A stretch of DNA of 64,000 bases from Ferrovum myxofaciens (GTDB lineage Bacteria; Pseudomonadota; Gammaproteobacteria; Burkholderiales; Ferrovaceae), in the NCBI RefSeq assembly GCF_000735045.1, contig NZ_JPOQ01000008.1:1-64000 (forward strand), in the 5' to 3' direction. A program made the translations under genes and the position numbers. The notes below the pieces were generated by a model. The model did not search any database. It saw nothing but the letters and a program-made list of their open reading frames with translations, and was not told where the DNA came from. The stretch's first letter is position 1; the number at the start of each line of letters is the position of its first letter. Of this stretch, positions 28,984 to 38,432 are shown in pieces.

Positions 28984-29868
28984 TCAATGCTGACGAAGAC
29001 GGGCCTTGGCTTTTTGCGCAGCCGAACTGTCTGGATACTTGGCGATGATCATCTTCCATGTGGCTTTTGCTGTAGCAGGTTCCCCTAACCCCAACCAAGC
29101 TGCCGCAAGATTCAGCAACCCATCAGGGGTCTTGGCCGAGTCCGGAAAAGACTTGTAAAGGTGTTGATTGGTTGCACGAGCCCCTTTGTAATCCTTGAGT
29201 AATAACTGATTCATTCCGATCCAGTAGAGCGCATTGGGCACTTTGTCGTCGTCAGGATTGGACTTCACAAAGGCTTCGAACAATTTCCGGGATTTTACGT
29301 AATTTCCCGCATTGAATACAGATAGAGCCGCATCATAGTCTGCAGAGGGCGTTTTGGCATCAGATGCATTCTCTGGTTTTGACCCATTATCTGCCACCGC
29401 CAGAGAATTCTTCCCGCTTTCTGCTGTACCTGCAGAGGGGACAGCACCCTCTTTTCCGTTCGCCACACCTGGGGAACCAGAAATCGATCCGGCCCCTTCA
29501 GGTTTGGGCAAAACAGTTTCCACGGCCTTGAGACGAGAATCCAGATCCATGTACAAGTCATGAAAACGCTTGTCTTCCACGTCCAGTTGATTGGCCAGGC
29601 TGTCGATACGTCCCCGTATCTGGGCCAGATCCTGACTCATGCTGTCCAAACGCATGACCAGATCCGGATAGCCTTGAAGCGCAGTTTCCATGCGCGTGAC
29701 CCGCTCATCCATCGTCTGTTGTTGGCGACTCAAGACGGTTTGCTGGCTCTTGAGGTCTGCCACGCCCTGCCGGGCCTCTTCATCGGACAAAAGGCTCGCT
29801 CGAACATGGCCAGCGCAAAGCAGACTCAGAACCAGTAGAAAATACGAGGATTTGAAGGTGGTTTTCAT
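28984..29868 (-). CDS. cpoB: Cell division coordinator CpoB (YbgF)
   Basis: 294 aa from the ATG of MKTTFKSSYFLLVL; the upstream start at 29919 is rejected because the signal peptide begins here (about 1-24, ending V-R-A). It has an N-terminal coiled coil (about 35-115), a Ser/Gly linker and C-terminal TPR repeats (DAALSVFNAGNYVKSRKLFEA..., ALYWIGMNQLLLKDY..., DGLLNLAAAWLGLG). Known role: periplasmic TolA partner that coordinates peptidoglycan synthesis with outer-membrane constriction. Last gene of the Tol-Pal cluster, and partly uncoupled by a hairpin after pal. Confidence 0.93.
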   Translation of the reverse strand: MKTTFKSSYFLLVLSLLCAGHVRASLLSDEEARQGVADLKSQQTVLSRQQQTMDERVTRMETALQGYPDLVMRLDSMSQDLAQIRGRIDSLANQLDVEDKRFHDLYMDLDSRLKAVETVLPKPEGAGSISGSPGVANGKEGAVPSAGTAESGKNSLAVADNGSKPENASDAKTPSADYDAALSVFNAGNYVKSRKLFEAFVKSNPDDDKVPNALYWIGMNQLLLKDYKGARATNQHLYKSFPDSAKTPDGLLNLAAAWLGLGEPATAKATWKMIIAKYPDSSAAQKAKARLRQH

Positions 29869-29883
29869 GGTCACCAGAAATGG

Positions 29884-29916
29884 AAAACCCGACGAGGGGG
29901 TAATACTCTCGCCGGG
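29884..29916 (-). terminator. Hairpin with T-tract between pal and cpoB
   Basis: Minus-strand stem CCCGGCGAG/CTCGTCGGG (9 pairs, one G-U) followed by TTTT. Probably attenuates readthrough from pal into cpoB. Confidence 0.6.
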
Positions 29917-29935
29917 CAATGGTTACGAATAAAAA

Positions 29936-30460
29936 TTACTCGCCTTGGTAAACGATATCCGTGCGGCGGTTCTCTGCCCAGGCGGCGGCATTATGCCCAG
30001 GATTGACAGGCTTTTCCTTGCCAAAACTGACCGTTTCAATCTGGCTATCCTTCACTCCCTTGGCCATCAGGATCTTGCGCACGCTATCGGCACGACGCTG
30101 TCCCAGGCCCAGATTGTATTCACGGCTGCCACGCTCGTCACAGTTCCCTTGCAGGGTGACCTTGGCATCCCCATGGGACAGCAAAAAATCGCCATGGGCA
30201 TCAACCACGGGCATGAATTCATCCGTGACTGTGTACTTGTCGAAAGCATAATGAATGGTCCGTTGACCCAACGCCCCCCCCACTCCCTTGGCAGGATACA
30301 AAGAAACCGTGACCGGTTCTTTGGCCATGGGCTGCGCAGGAACCACAGCCACGGGCGCAGCGGTTTTCTGTGCCACGGGTGCGCTGGTTTCCTCGGTTGG
30401 AGTGGAACTACAGGCAGCCAGAACACTGGTAACAGCCAATGCGAGAAGAGCTTTTTTCAT
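29936..30460 (-). CDS. pal: Peptidoglycan-associated lipoprotein Pal
   Basis: 174 aa. Lipobox L-A-A-C (Cys17) gives outer-membrane anchoring, followed by a Pro/Ala linker and an OmpA-like domain with H-Y-A-F-D-K-Y, G-N-C-D-E-R-G-S-R-E-Y-N-L-G-L-G-Q-R-R-A and E-N-R-R-T-D-I-V. The peptidoglycan-binding Asp and Arg residues are in place. It tethers outer membrane to murein and binds TolB. Transcribed after tolB. Confidence 0.97.
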   Translation of the reverse strand: MKKALLALAVTSVLAACSSTPTEETSAPVAQKTAAPVAVVPAQPMAKEPVTVSLYPAKGVGGALGQRTIHYAFDKYTVTDEFMPVVDAHGDFLLSHGDAKVTLQGNCDERGSREYNLGLGQRRADSVRKILMAKGVKDSQIETVSFGKEKPVNPGHNAAAWAENRRTDIVYQGE

Positions 30461-30552
30461 GATTATCCTTGTTAAGAAAATGGGTTGACGTAAAACTCAA
30501 AAAGTGGTTGCGAATGCTGCGTCCAGTATAACGCATACCCCTGTTCTTAGGT

Positions 30553-31839
30553 TTACTGCAACGGCCCCCAAACGGGTTCATAAACATCTCCCGTCTGGGT
30601 CGACAGTTTCTGACGGATTCGCCCATCAGTACTGACGATGGCCAGAACACCTCTCCCTCCATCTTGAGTGGAATAGAGCAGGTATTTCCCATTGGGGGCA
30701 AAGGTCGGAGACTCGTCCAGTGAGGTCTCCGTCATGGGCTGAGTCTGTTTCGTTGCCAAGTCCATGAGCATCACATGAAATGCTCCTCCATCACGCTGAA
30801 TATATGCCAGTTGCTTGCCATCCGGGCTCAACCTGGGAGAAACCGCATAACTACTGCCAAAGGTCAGACGTTCTGGAGCCCCGCGCAGATCACTCAGGGC
30901 AATTCGGTAAATCTGAGGCCCGCCATCCCGATCGGAAGTAAAGTACAGGGTCTGCCCGTCCGGTGAAAAGTAAGGTTCCGTGTCGATACCTCCGCTTGAA
31001 AGGAGACGTTCTGGAGCCTCCGAACCATCGAGGGATATCCGGTATATCTGTGAATGCCCATCCTTGGTCAGAACCACAGCCAGATGCCGTCCATCAGGGG
31101 TCCAGGCCGGAGCACTGTTGCTACCCTTATAGCGGGCCACCACATGACGAACCCCGGTAGCCAGTGTCTGTACCACTACCATGGGGCGATTGAGTTCGAA
31201 AGTCACATAGGCCATACGCTGACCATCAGGCGACCATTTGGGGGACAGAATCGGTTCATTGGTATGAAGCATGCTCTGCTCATTGAAGCCATCGCTATCT
31301 GCCACCTTGAGACTGCGGGCAGAACCATGCTGGGTAATGTAGGCAATACGTGAACTGAACATGCCCTTGTACCCTGTGATGTTTTCCAGAATGGCATCAG
31401 CCGCATGGTGTGCCACCATACGGTACTGGTCCTCGGATCCGTCAAAAGACAGGTTGAGATGTGCCATTCGGTTGGGCAGCTCCACCAGGCGAAAATTCAG
31501 TTTGATATGATGGGTCGCCGGTTCTTCCTGAACATTCCCCACTACAATAAAGTTAGCATGTTGGGCCTGCCAGGTATCCCAATTCACCCCTTCCACATCG
31601 GCAGGTGCAGGAGAGACTCCTCGAGTATCCAGAGGATCGAATAAACCGGAACGTTTGAGGTCAGCAGCAATGACCGCAGACAGTTGGTGAGAACCCCCCC
31701 CATCCCCAGCAAAGGGCAAAACGGCAATAGGAGTCAGTTGCGCTCCCTGAGTGACGATCTCGAGAGTCATATCCGCATGAACCGGCACTTGAATCAGTGC
31801 CAACAGGAGAGCGATGAAAATGAGCAAGTTATTTTTCAT
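30553..31839 (-). CDS. tolB: Tol-Pal system beta-propeller protein TolB
   Basis: 428 aa. Signal peptide 1-22 (ends V-H-A), N-terminal alpha/beta domain (TPIAVLPFAG...DLKRSGLFDPL), then WD40-like TolB repeats, several ending S-P-D-G or T-P-D-G (SPKWSPDGQRMAYVTF, PAWTPDGRHLAVVL, YFSPDGQTLYFTS and others). Periplasmic; cycles between Pal and TolA. Its start overlaps the tolA stop by 11 nt. Confidence 0.97.
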   Translation of the reverse strand: MKNNLLIFIALLLALIQVPVHADMTLEIVTQGAQLTPIAVLPFAGDGGGSHQLSAVIAADLKRSGLFDPLDTRGVSPAPADVEGVNWDTWQAQHANFIVVGNVQEEPATHHIKLNFRLVELPNRMAHLNLSFDGSEDQYRMVAHHAADAILENITGYKGMFSSRIAYITQHGSARSLKVADSDGFNEQSMLHTNEPILSPKWSPDGQRMAYVTFELNRPMVVVQTLATGVRHVVARYKGSNSAPAWTPDGRHLAVVLTKDGHSQIYRISLDGSEAPERLLSSGGIDTEPYFSPDGQTLYFTSDRDGGPQIYRIALSDLRGAPERLTFGSSYAVSPRLSPDGKQLAYIQRDGGAFHVMLMDLATKQTQPMTETSLDESPTFAPNGKYLLYSTQDGGRGVLAIVSTDGRIRQKLSTQTGDVYEPVWGPLQ

Positions 31840-32656
31840 GATGAAGTTGTAGATGAGTCACTCGAAATAGTTGACGTAAAGCCACGTCACTGGGCAAGGG
31901 CAAAGGCTGGGAACGCAGGATGCCGCGCAGAACCGCCTGATCATAGCGCGGGTCGCCGCTGGACTTGACGATCCTGACAGGCTCCAGAACCCCTCCATCA
32001 GGCAGTATGGTGACATCTACCTCCAGCGTCAACCCGGCAGGAACACCTTCGGGAACTTCCGTGTTCCCGCGGATTTTGTTGATGATGGCCAACTTGTAAC
32101 GATCCACTGCTGCCGCTTGAGCGGCACGGGCATTCTGAGCCAACTGTTCGGCTTGACGGTGGCGCACCTCGGCATCAGCACGCATTTTGGCATCATTTCT
32201 TTCTTCTTTGAGCGCATCCTGACGCTCCTGACGCAACTGCTCAGCCAGCATTTTCTCCCGTTGCTTTTGGTCTGCCTGACGTTTCGCTTCCTGCACCGCT
32301 TTTTCCTTTTTTTTCTTGAGTGCAATGTCTGCCGCGCTGGGCGTTGCTGGCAAGACCGGTTTAGGTTCAGAACGAGGGGCCGGAGTGGACGCCACAGGGG
32401 GAGGAGCAAGGACTGGAGCAGGTACTGGCTGAGCTGGCGGCTCAGGCGTTACGGGTTGTGGCGGAGTCACTTCCGTAACGGTGGCTGGTTTGGGGATATC
32501 CGACCATAGTTCGGCCATCATGGGCGCAGGCTCGGGATGTCGTTGCCAGGACACACCAAATACCAGGACAGCCACAAACAGGGCATGAACCAGTAATGCC
32601 AGAATCCAGGCCCATAGACGCACTCCCCGTTCGTGATCAATGGTCTCAGGCATCAA
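31829..32656 (-). CDS. tolA: Tol-Pal system protein TolA
   Basis: 275 aa, on the short side for TolA. One N-terminal transmembrane helix (about 15-35) is followed by a Pro-rich segment (about 55-95), a long Lys/Ala/Glu/Gln helix (about 105-185) and a C-terminal TonB_C-type domain (VDVTILPDGGVLEPVRIVKSSGDPRYDQAV). It spans the periplasm and passes energy from TolQR to TolB-Pal. ATG overlaps tolR by 4 nt. Confidence 0.95.
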   Translation of the reverse strand: MMPETIDHERGVRLWAWILALLVHALFVAVLVFGVSWQRHPEPAPMMAELWSDIPKPATVTEVTPPQPVTPEPPAQPVPAPVLAPPPVASTPAPRSEPKPVLPATPSAADIALKKKKEKAVQEAKRQADQKQREKMLAEQLRQERQDALKEERNDAKMRADAEVRHRQAEQLAQNARAAQAAAVDRYKLAIINKIRGNTEVPEGVPAGLTLEVDVTILPDGGVLEPVRIVKSSGDPRYDQAVLRGILRSQPLPLPSDVALRQLFRVTHLQLHHEK

Positions 32657-33075
32657 CCGGAGCGCCCCCGCGCCAGCAAGCCAATTCGCTTGATCTCCGC
32701 CTTTTTCAGCAGATCCATGACCTGTAATACTTCTTCATAGCGCACGGCACGATCTGCCGCAATGACCACTGGACGGTCTGGCTCCGAACGATGTAAAACC
32801 CCCATCCTGTCCACCAGTCCATCACGGGTCACACTCTGTTCTTCACTGCCCTGATGAGTATCCAGCACCGTCAAATGCCCATCCAGATGCAGGATCACCT
32901 GCACCGGATCCTGAGACTGGGCCAGATTTTGCCCCACCGAAGGCAGATCCACCTGTCCGGGATTGATCATGGGGGCCGTCACCATAAAGATGACCAGAAG
33001 CACCAGCATGACGTCAATGTAGGGAACCACATTGATCTGACTCATCATGCGCCGTGGTTTGCGTGCCATGATCAA
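32653..33075 (-). CDS. tolR: Tol-Pal system protein TolR (ExbD/TolR family)
   Basis: 140 aa. N-terminal basic segment, then I-N-V-V-P-Y-I-D-V-M-L-V-L-L-V-I-F-M-V, with the proton-path Asp in the single transmembrane helix, then a periplasmic dimerisation domain. An alternative start two codons downstream (MARKPRR) is possible. It forms the proton-driven motor with TolQ. Overlaps tolQ and tolA by 4 nt each. Confidence 0.96.
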   Translation of the reverse strand: MIMARKPRRMMSQINVVPYIDVMLVLLVIFMVTAPMINPGQVDLPSVGQNLAQSQDPVQVILHLDGHLTVLDTHQGSEEQSVTRDGLVDRMGVLHRSEPDRPVVIAADRAVRYEEVLQVMDLLKKAEIKRIGLLARGRSG

Positions 33076-33767
33076 CGCCCGTTCTGAGCCGGTTTGAACT
33101 GACGTTGCAGAATATTGGAGAATTCCTCCATGAAACTTTCAAAACGACTGGATAACCGGTCCGTGTCATGGGCATAACGATTATAGGCTACGACTGCAGG
33201 AATTGCCGCAAACAGGCCCATGGCTGTGGCCACCAGGGCTTCAGCGATGCCCGGCGCCACATGGGCCAAAGTTGCTTGGCCCACGTTGGCCAGACCCCGA
33301 AAGGCATTCATGATTCCCCATACTGTCCCGAACAATCCCACATAAGGACTGACCGAACCCACGGTTGCCAAAAAAGCCAGGTGCGACTCGAGGCGATCGG
33401 TTTCACGCTGAAATGTGGCTTTCATGGCCCGTTGCACCCCACTGGTAACGGCTGCCGTTTCCAGTGTCCCGGATTTACGATGACGAAGAAACTCCCGATA
33501 GCCGGATTCAAAAATCCGTTCCAATGCCCCGCTATTTTCGTTATGCCCCGCGGCACGCTGATAAAGAGCGCCAATATCCGAAGTCGCCCAGAACTCTTCT
33601 TCAAATTTTGCTGTTTGACGACGGGCCTTACCCAAAGTCAACATTTTTGTAAAGATATAGGTCCAGGACAGGAGCGATACCAACAATAATAGTCCCATCA
33701 CGATCTGAACCAATATACTGGCCTGGAGAACCAAACTTACTAATGAAATATCCGAAGTAATATTCAC
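33072..33767 (-). CDS. tolQ: Tol-Pal system proton channel TolQ
   Basis: 231 aa. Three transmembrane helices (about 15-40, 130-160, 170-195) with the ExbB/TolQ core S-P-Y-V-G-L-F-G-T-V-W-G-I-M and A-L-V-A-T-A-M-G-L-F-A-A-I-P-A-V-V-A-Y-N. It harvests the proton motive force to energise TolA during constriction. Coupled to ybgC and tolR by 4-nt overlaps. Confidence 0.97.
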   Translation of the reverse strand: MNITSDISLVSLVLQASILVQIVMGLLLLVSLLSWTYIFTKMLTLGKARRQTAKFEEEFWATSDIGALYQRAAGHNENSGALERIFESGYREFLRHRKSGTLETAAVTSGVQRAMKATFQRETDRLESHLAFLATVGSVSPYVGLFGTVWGIMNAFRGLANVGQATLAHVAPGIAEALVATAMGLFAAIPAVVAYNRYAHDTDRLSSRFESFMEEFSNILQRQFKPAQNGR

Positions 33768-34174
33768 CCTTCCACTCCCAGAAAATTTGCCAAGGTAGGC
33801 GGTATGACCGCTACCGTAAAATCCTTCGCTGTCACGCAGGCCACCACCACCTGCGCGCGTACCAGACTTTGTTCGCCCCGCATGACCGACTGCCGGAAGG
33901 TCATCAAGCCATGACGCACCCCTGCCAGTTCAGCCACAGCCAGCAAGTTATCCCCCAAACGAGCCGGACGCTGGAATTTGATCTCGATACTGCGGACCAT
34001 GAATAAAATTCCATGTTCATGCGCAACGCGCTCATGATCGAACCCCCGTTCATACAACCAATCCGTACGAGCTCGTTCCATGTAGCGCAAATAGTTGGCA
34101 TGATAAACCACCCCGCCAGCATCCGTGTCTTCATGGTATATCCGAAGGGGAACCTCAATTCGCCGGACATTCAT
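33764..34174 (-). CDS. ybgC: Acyl-CoA thioesterase YbgC (hotdog fold)
   Basis: 136 aa. The 4-HBT signature [16 protein letters not shown] includes the catalytic Asp and His; [13 protein letters not shown] follows. Hydrolyses acyl-CoA and is linked to phospholipid metabolism; commonly first in tol-pal operons, as here. Overlaps ruvB by 4 nt. Confidence 0.95.
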   Translation of the reverse strand: MNVRRIEVPLRIYHEDTDAGGVVYHANYLRYMERARTDWLYERGFDHERVAHEHGILFMVRSIEIKFQRPARLGDNLLAVAELAGVRHGLMTFRQSVMRGEQSLVRAQVVVACVTAKDFTVAVIPPTLANFLGVEG

Positions 34175-35217
34175 GAGCGCTCTTCCAGTATCAATTCACC
34201 GATGGTTTTTCCTCCCGCCGAAGGCAAGCCAAAATGCTGGAAGGCAGCAGCCGTTGCCATACGTCCCCGCGCGGTGCGTTGCAGGTATCCTTGCTGGATC
34301 AGATAAGGTTCCAGAACATCCTCGATGGTGTCTCGTTCCTCTCCAATGGCGGCAGCCAGGGTATCCAGTCCCACCGGCCCACCGGCAAACTTCTCGATGA
34401 CCGTTTGTAATAACTTGCGGTCCATCATATCCAAACCCTTGTCATCCACTTCCAACAATTTCAAACCGGCATCTGCAACAGTCTGTGTGACGCACCCTTG
34501 TGAACAGACCTCTGCATAATCACGAACCCGTCTTAACAGGCGATTGGCAATACGGGGGGTCCCTCGGGAACGGCGTGCCACCTCACGGGTTCCCGCTTCG
34601 TCCATGTCCATCCCCAGCAAACGGGCTGAACGGGTCACGATCCGGGACAATTCATCTTCCGTATAAAACTCCAGTCGGGCCACGATACCAAATCGATCAC
34701 GCAAAGGGTTGGTCAACATCCCGGCCCGCGTGGTTGCCCCCACCAGAGTGAACGGCGGCAAATCGAGTTTAACAGAACGGGCTGCCGGTCCTTCCCCAAT
34801 CATGATATCGATCTGGTAGTCCTCAAGCGCCGGATAAAGGATTTCTTCCACCACCGGACTTAAGCGATGGATCTCATCAATAAAGAGCACATCGTTAGGC
34901 TCCAGATGAGTCAGCAAGGCGGCCAGATCCCCTGCCCGTTCCAGTACCGGTCCTGAAGTTTGACGCAAATTGACACCCATTTCATGGGCAATGATATGCG
35001 CCAAAGTCGTTTTTCCCAGTCCCGGCGGACCAAACAACAAGACATGATCCAGGGGTTCTTTGCGCCGACGCGCAGCCTCGATGAAAATCTCCAGTTGTGC
35101 GCGTGCCTTTTTCTGCCCCACATAATCGTCCAGTTGTCGTGGACGCAATGCCCGTTCCTGAACTTCTTCCTGGCGCGACTCCAGGTTCCCCCCAATCAGG
35201 CGATCCTGTTCAATCAT
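34171..35217 (-). CDS. ruvB: Holliday junction branch-migration helicase RuvB
   Basis: 348 aa. AAA+ core with Walker [11 protein letters not shown] (about 62-71), Walker [10 protein letters not shown], sensor G-A-T-T-R-A-G, arginine finger region L-R-D-R-F-G-I-V and a C-terminal winged helix ending [10 protein letters not shown]. Hexameric motor of the RuvABC resolvasome. About 33 nt after ruvA. Confidence 0.98.
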   Translation of the reverse strand: MIEQDRLIGGNLESRQEEVQERALRPRQLDDYVGQKKARAQLEIFIEAARRRKEPLDHVLLFGPPGLGKTTLAHIIAHEMGVNLRQTSGPVLERAGDLAALLTHLEPNDVLFIDEIHRLSPVVEEILYPALEDYQIDIMIGEGPAARSVKLDLPPFTLVGATTRAGMLTNPLRDRFGIVARLEFYTEDELSRIVTRSARLLGMDMDEAGTREVARRSRGTPRIANRLLRRVRDYAEVCSQGCVTQTVADAGLKLLEVDDKGLDMMDRKLLQTVIEKFAGGPVGLDTLAAAIGEERDTIEDVLEPYLIQQGYLQRTARGRMATAAAFQHFGLPSAGGKTIGELILEERS

Positions 35218-35250
35218 TTGCTTTTCCTCACCTCGGATCTTGTCATGGGA

Positions 35251-35847
35251 TCAGGACTCCCGACGTGCCAGCCAGCCCAAAGTCATGCGAATTCCCTGCT
35301 CCAACGTCAAATCCTCTGCCGGCAATTGCTTCACTGCCCATTGGATTTCACGTTCGTTGTAACCCAAGTTGCCCAAGGCTTGCGCCAATTCCACCGTAAA
35401 AGTGGAACCCATGGAATTAGGCAACGGTCCTTCAGGTGAGGGGGACAGGATCAATTTTTCTTTCAACTCCAGAAGGAGGCGCTGCGCAGTTTTTTTCCCA
35501 ATGCCGGGAATGCGTGTCAAGAGATCCACCTCCTGCCGTTCTACCGCCTGTCCCAACGCATTCACAGAAAGCCCGGACAATACGGCCAGCGCCAGACGAG
35601 GCCCCACTCCACTGATTTTTAACAGTTGTCGAAATGCCTGCCGCTCTTCTTCTTCCAGAAATCCATACAGCAGATGGGCATCTTCCCGAACCACGAGATG
35701 CGTCAAAAATCGTACAGTCACATCCTGCGCCGGCAAACGCGTGAACGTTCCCAAAGGAACCTCCAGTTCATACCCCACTCCCTGTACCTCCACCACTATC
35801 CAGGGAGGGGCCTGGTGCACGACGATTCCACTTAAACGTCCAATCAT
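35251..35847 (-). CDS. ruvA: Holliday junction DNA-binding protein RuvA
   Basis: 198 aa from the ATG of [12 protein letters not shown], the usual RuvA start; a 12-codon longer version is rejected. OB-fold domain I (1-63), HhH domain II ([11 protein letters not shown] and [11 protein letters not shown]) and the C-terminal RuvB-binding domain III. Coupled to ruvC by a 4-nt overlap. Confidence 0.97.
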   Translation of the reverse strand: MIGRLSGIVVHQAPPWIVVEVQGVGYELEVPLGTFTRLPAQDVTVRFLTHLVVREDAHLLYGFLEEEERQAFRQLLKISGVGPRLALAVLSGLSVNALGQAVERQEVDLLTRIPGIGKKTAQRLLLELKEKLILSPSPEGPLPNSMGSTFTVELAQALGNLGYNEREIQWAVKQLPAEDLTLEQGIRMTLGWLARRES

Positions 35848-36398
35848 GAAGGGTTTCCTGTACGTCCCGGCACTGAACGCCAACGGGTGGATCGGCGCCC
35901 TGCGGCAACCGCCGGCAAAAGGTCTCCATAAGCATGCCGCAGGGCACAGGCCAAGGCATCGGCAGGGTCGACCCGAGGAAGTTCGGTTAATTTGAGCAAA
36001 CGCATGACCATGGCCTGAACTTGCTCCTTGCTGGCATGGCCGTGCCCCACCACCGCCTGTTTAACTTGCAATGCCGTATATTCATGGACCTCGAGATCAC
36101 GCATGACCGCTGCCGCCAACAAGGCCCCCCGTGCCTGACCCAACAACAGGGTGGCTTGGGGATTCACATTGACGAAAACAATTTCTATCGCCATGACCTG
36201 CGGTTGATAATGCTCGATGACACTGGTCAATCCTGCATGAAGCACCTTGATACGCGCTGGCAGCGCTGCAGGGAAAGGTGTGGTAATGGTTCCGCTGGTT
36301 ACATATTCAGGGTCTTTACCCCTCTGAGACACTTCGATGACCCCAAACCCGGTGCAGCGCAAGCCAGGATCCACACCCAGAATACGCAGGGCCACCAT
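35844..36398 (-). CDS. ruvC: Holliday junction resolvase RuvC
   Basis: 184 aa. RNase-H-like fold with the acidic catalytic residues: Asp in I-L-G-V-D-P-G-L-R, Glu in M-A-I-E-I-V-F-V, and Asp pair in R-V-D-P-A-D-A-L-A. It resolves four-way junctions together with RuvAB. Follows yebC without a gap (stop of yebC at 36399). Confidence 0.97.
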   Translation of the reverse strand: MVALRILGVDPGLRCTGFGVIEVSQRGKDPEYVTSGTITTPFPAALPARIKVLHAGLTSVIEHYQPQVMAIEIVFVNVNPQATLLLGQARGALLAAAVMRDLEVHEYTALQVKQAVVGHGHASKEQVQAMVMRLLKLTELPRVDPADALACALRHAYGDLLPAVAAGRRSTRWRSVPGRTGNPS

Positions 36399-37124
36399 TC
36401 ACTCGGACAGAACTGCGGTGGTATACACCGCTTGCACATCATCGAGGGACTCCAGGGCATCGATGAGTTTCTGCATACGTACAGCCTCATCCCCGGAAAA
36501 TTCCACCTCATTCTGGGGTTTCATGGTCACTTCGGCAAATTCCGCCTTGAATCCACTTTTCTCCAGAACTTGTCGGATGGCACTAAAATCATAGGGGGGG
36601 GTCACCACTTCAAAACTGTCGTCTTCATGATGGAGAACATCATCCGCCCCCGCTTCCAGAGCCGCTTCCATCAAGCGGTCTTCATCCGTTCCCGGTGGAA
36701 AAAGCATTTGCCCGCAATGCACAAACAGGAAGGATACCGAACCATCCGTACCCAAATTACCGCCATGCTTGGTAAAGGCATGGCGCACATCGGCCACGGT
36801 ACGGGTCCGATTATCCGTCAGGCAATCCACCATCACTGCGGCTCCGTTGATGCCATACCCTTCATAGCGTATTTCTTCATAATTGACGCCTTCCAGATCG
36901 CCACTTCCCCGCTTGATGGCACGCTCGATGGTGTCCTTGGGCATGTTCTGGTCATAGGCTTTTTCCACAGCCAGACGCAATCGCGGATTGCTCCCAACGT
37001 CCCCGCCGCCCATGCGCGCCGCCACGGTAATTTCCTTGATGAGGCGAGTAAAAACCTTACCGCGCTTGGCATCGGCAGCGGCTTTCTTGTGCTTGATATT
37101 GGCCCATTTGGAATGTCCTGCCAC
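36399..37124 (-). CDS. yebC: YebC/TACO1-family protein
   Basis: 241 aa. N-terminus [14 protein letters not shown] is diagnostic; the internal motifs [11 protein letters not shown] and [19 protein letters not shown] are intact. Known roles: transcriptional regulator in some species and relief of polyproline ribosome stalling. First gene of the yebC-ruvCAB-ybgC-tolQRAB-pal-cpoB run. Confidence 0.97.
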   Translation of the reverse strand: MAGHSKWANIKHKKAAADAKRGKVFTRLIKEITVAARMGGGDVGSNPRLRLAVEKAYDQNMPKDTIERAIKRGSGDLEGVNYEEIRYEGYGINGAAVMVDCLTDNRTRTVADVRHAFTKHGGNLGTDGSVSFLFVHCGQMLFPPGTDEDRLMEAALEAGADDVLHHEDDSFEVVTPPYDFSAIRQVLEKSGFKAEFAEVTMKPQNEVEFSGDEAVRMQKLIDALESLDDVQAVYTTAVLSE

Positions 37125-37280
37125 GATGACCCGACCTCTGACTAGATAATGGAAACGTCTCTGATTTTAACACGGTCGATGGGGACTGGCAGTACTTGAA
37201 AAATGAAACTCTTTGATTCAAGCCAGGTTCGCTATAATACAGGGATTCACTCAACGACATTCCTGCCCATACAACGCACC

Positions 37281-37898
37281 ATGTCCACCCCGGAACCCCC
37301 CGTTTCTCGTTCCCGTGCCAATACGGGAGAACGGCGTCAGGAAATCCTGCATACGCTGGCTTCTCTGCTGGAACGACCTCAATCAGAAAAAATCACCACC
37401 GCACTCCTGGCCAGTCACTTGAAAGTGTCTGAAGCGGCCCTGTACCGTCATTTTGCCAGCAAGGCAAAAATGTACGAAGGTTTGATCGAATTTATCGAAC
37501 AAACCCTGTTTACCCGAATCAACCGCATCGCCGTCGAATTACCCTCAGGTCTGGCTCAGGTGGAGGCCACCCTGACTCTTCTTCTGGCTTTTTCAGAAAA
37601 AAATCCCGGCATGACCCGTGTGCTTACCGGAGAAGTTCTGCATCATGAAAATGAACGGTTGCTGGTGCGCATTGCGCAACTCTGTGAACGTTTGGAAGCC
37701 TCGCTTCGGCAAAGCCTGCGTCTTGCCGTCACCCACGGCGAAATATCCAGCGACCGTGCCATTACGGTGCAAGCCAATCTACTGATGAATATCGTCATTG
37801 GACGTTGGCACCAATTCAGTTCCAGTCAATTCCAACGAAGACCGCTGGAACATTGGGAGTTGAGTTGGACTCTTCTGAAATCCCTCGTACGAATCTGA
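37281..37898 (+). CDS. slmA: Nucleoid occlusion factor SlmA (TetR family)
   Basis: 205 aa from the ATG of MSTPEPPVSRSR; the preceding 26 codons are non-family. HTH domain (about 18-62: RRQEILHTLASLLE...ITTALLASHLKVSEAALYRHFASKAKMYEGLIEFIE) and a TetR C-terminal dimer domain with N-P-G-M-T-R-V-L-T-G. Known role: binds chromosomal sites and blocks FtsZ assembly over the nucleoid. Divergent from yebC. Confidence 0.92.
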   Translation: MSTPEPPVSRSRANTGERRQEILHTLASLLERPQSEKITTALLASHLKVSEAALYRHFASKAKMYEGLIEFIEQTLFTRINRIAVELPSGLAQVEATLTLLLAFSEKNPGMTRVLTGEVLHHENERLLVRIAQLCERLEASLRQSLRLAVTHGEISSDRAITVQANLLMNIVIGRWHQFSSSQFQRRPLEHWELSWTLLKSLVRI

Positions 37899-37900
37899 TT

Positions 37901-37927
37901 GCAGGCAGGCCCTCAGGGTCTGCCTGC
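37901..37927. terminator. GC-rich hairpin between slmA and dksA
   Basis: Stem GCAGGCAG.../...CTGCCTGC with a short loop between two convergent genes. No T-tract on either strand, so efficiency is uncertain. Confidence 0.45.
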
Positions 37928-37947
37928 ATCAATCATACCTTTGAAAA

Positions 37948-38370
37948 TTACTTGGCGACCTGACGCTCGCGCATTTCTTCCAGCTGTTTACAATCAATGC
38001 ACAAACTGGCGGTGGGTCGTGCCTGAAGGCGTTTGATACCGATTTCAACCCCGCAACTTTCGCAGTAGCCATAATCACCGGCTTCTATTTTGGCAATGGT
38101 TTCATCGATCTTTTTGATCAACTTGCGTTCGCGATCGCGGTTACGCAATTCCAGTGCCATATCCGACTCTTGGCTGGCACGATCATTGGGATCGGCAAAC
38201 ACCGTCGCTTCATCCTGCATGGTATGGACCGTTCGGTCGATATCCTGCCCCAATTCCGCCTTCCAACTCTCAAGAAGATGGCGAAAATGGGACAGTTGCA
38301 GGTCATTCATGTATGTTTCTCCCTCTTTCAAGACATAGGGAGAAAATTGTTTCAACGTGGCTTCAACCAT
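37948..38370 (-). CDS. dksA: RNA polymerase-binding transcription factor DksA
   Basis: 140 aa. Coiled-coil tip D-P-N-D-R-A-S-Q-E (the two Asp residues and the Ala needed for activity are in place) and a four-Cys zinc finger C-E-S-C...C-I-D-C. It works with ppGpp in the RNA polymerase secondary channel to control rRNA and amino-acid promoters. Start M-V-E-A-T-L is accepted though a start at MNDLQL is possible. Confidence 0.95.
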   Translation of the reverse strand: MVEATLKQFSPYVLKEGETYMNDLQLSHFRHLLESWKAELGQDIDRTVHTMQDEATVFADPNDRASQESDMALELRNRDRERKLIKKIDETIAKIEAGDYGYCESCGVEIGIKRLQARPTASLCIDCKQLEEMRERQVAK

Positions 38371-38432
38371 GACAATTCACCGTATCAACATTCCTAGACA
38401 GACCTCTCGGTCAACTCATCCTATCACGAAGT

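Noticed and set aside
37203-37280. Longer N-terminus for SlmA
   Set aside because: The added residues are unlike TetR/SlmA proteins; the ATG at 37281 matches the usual start.
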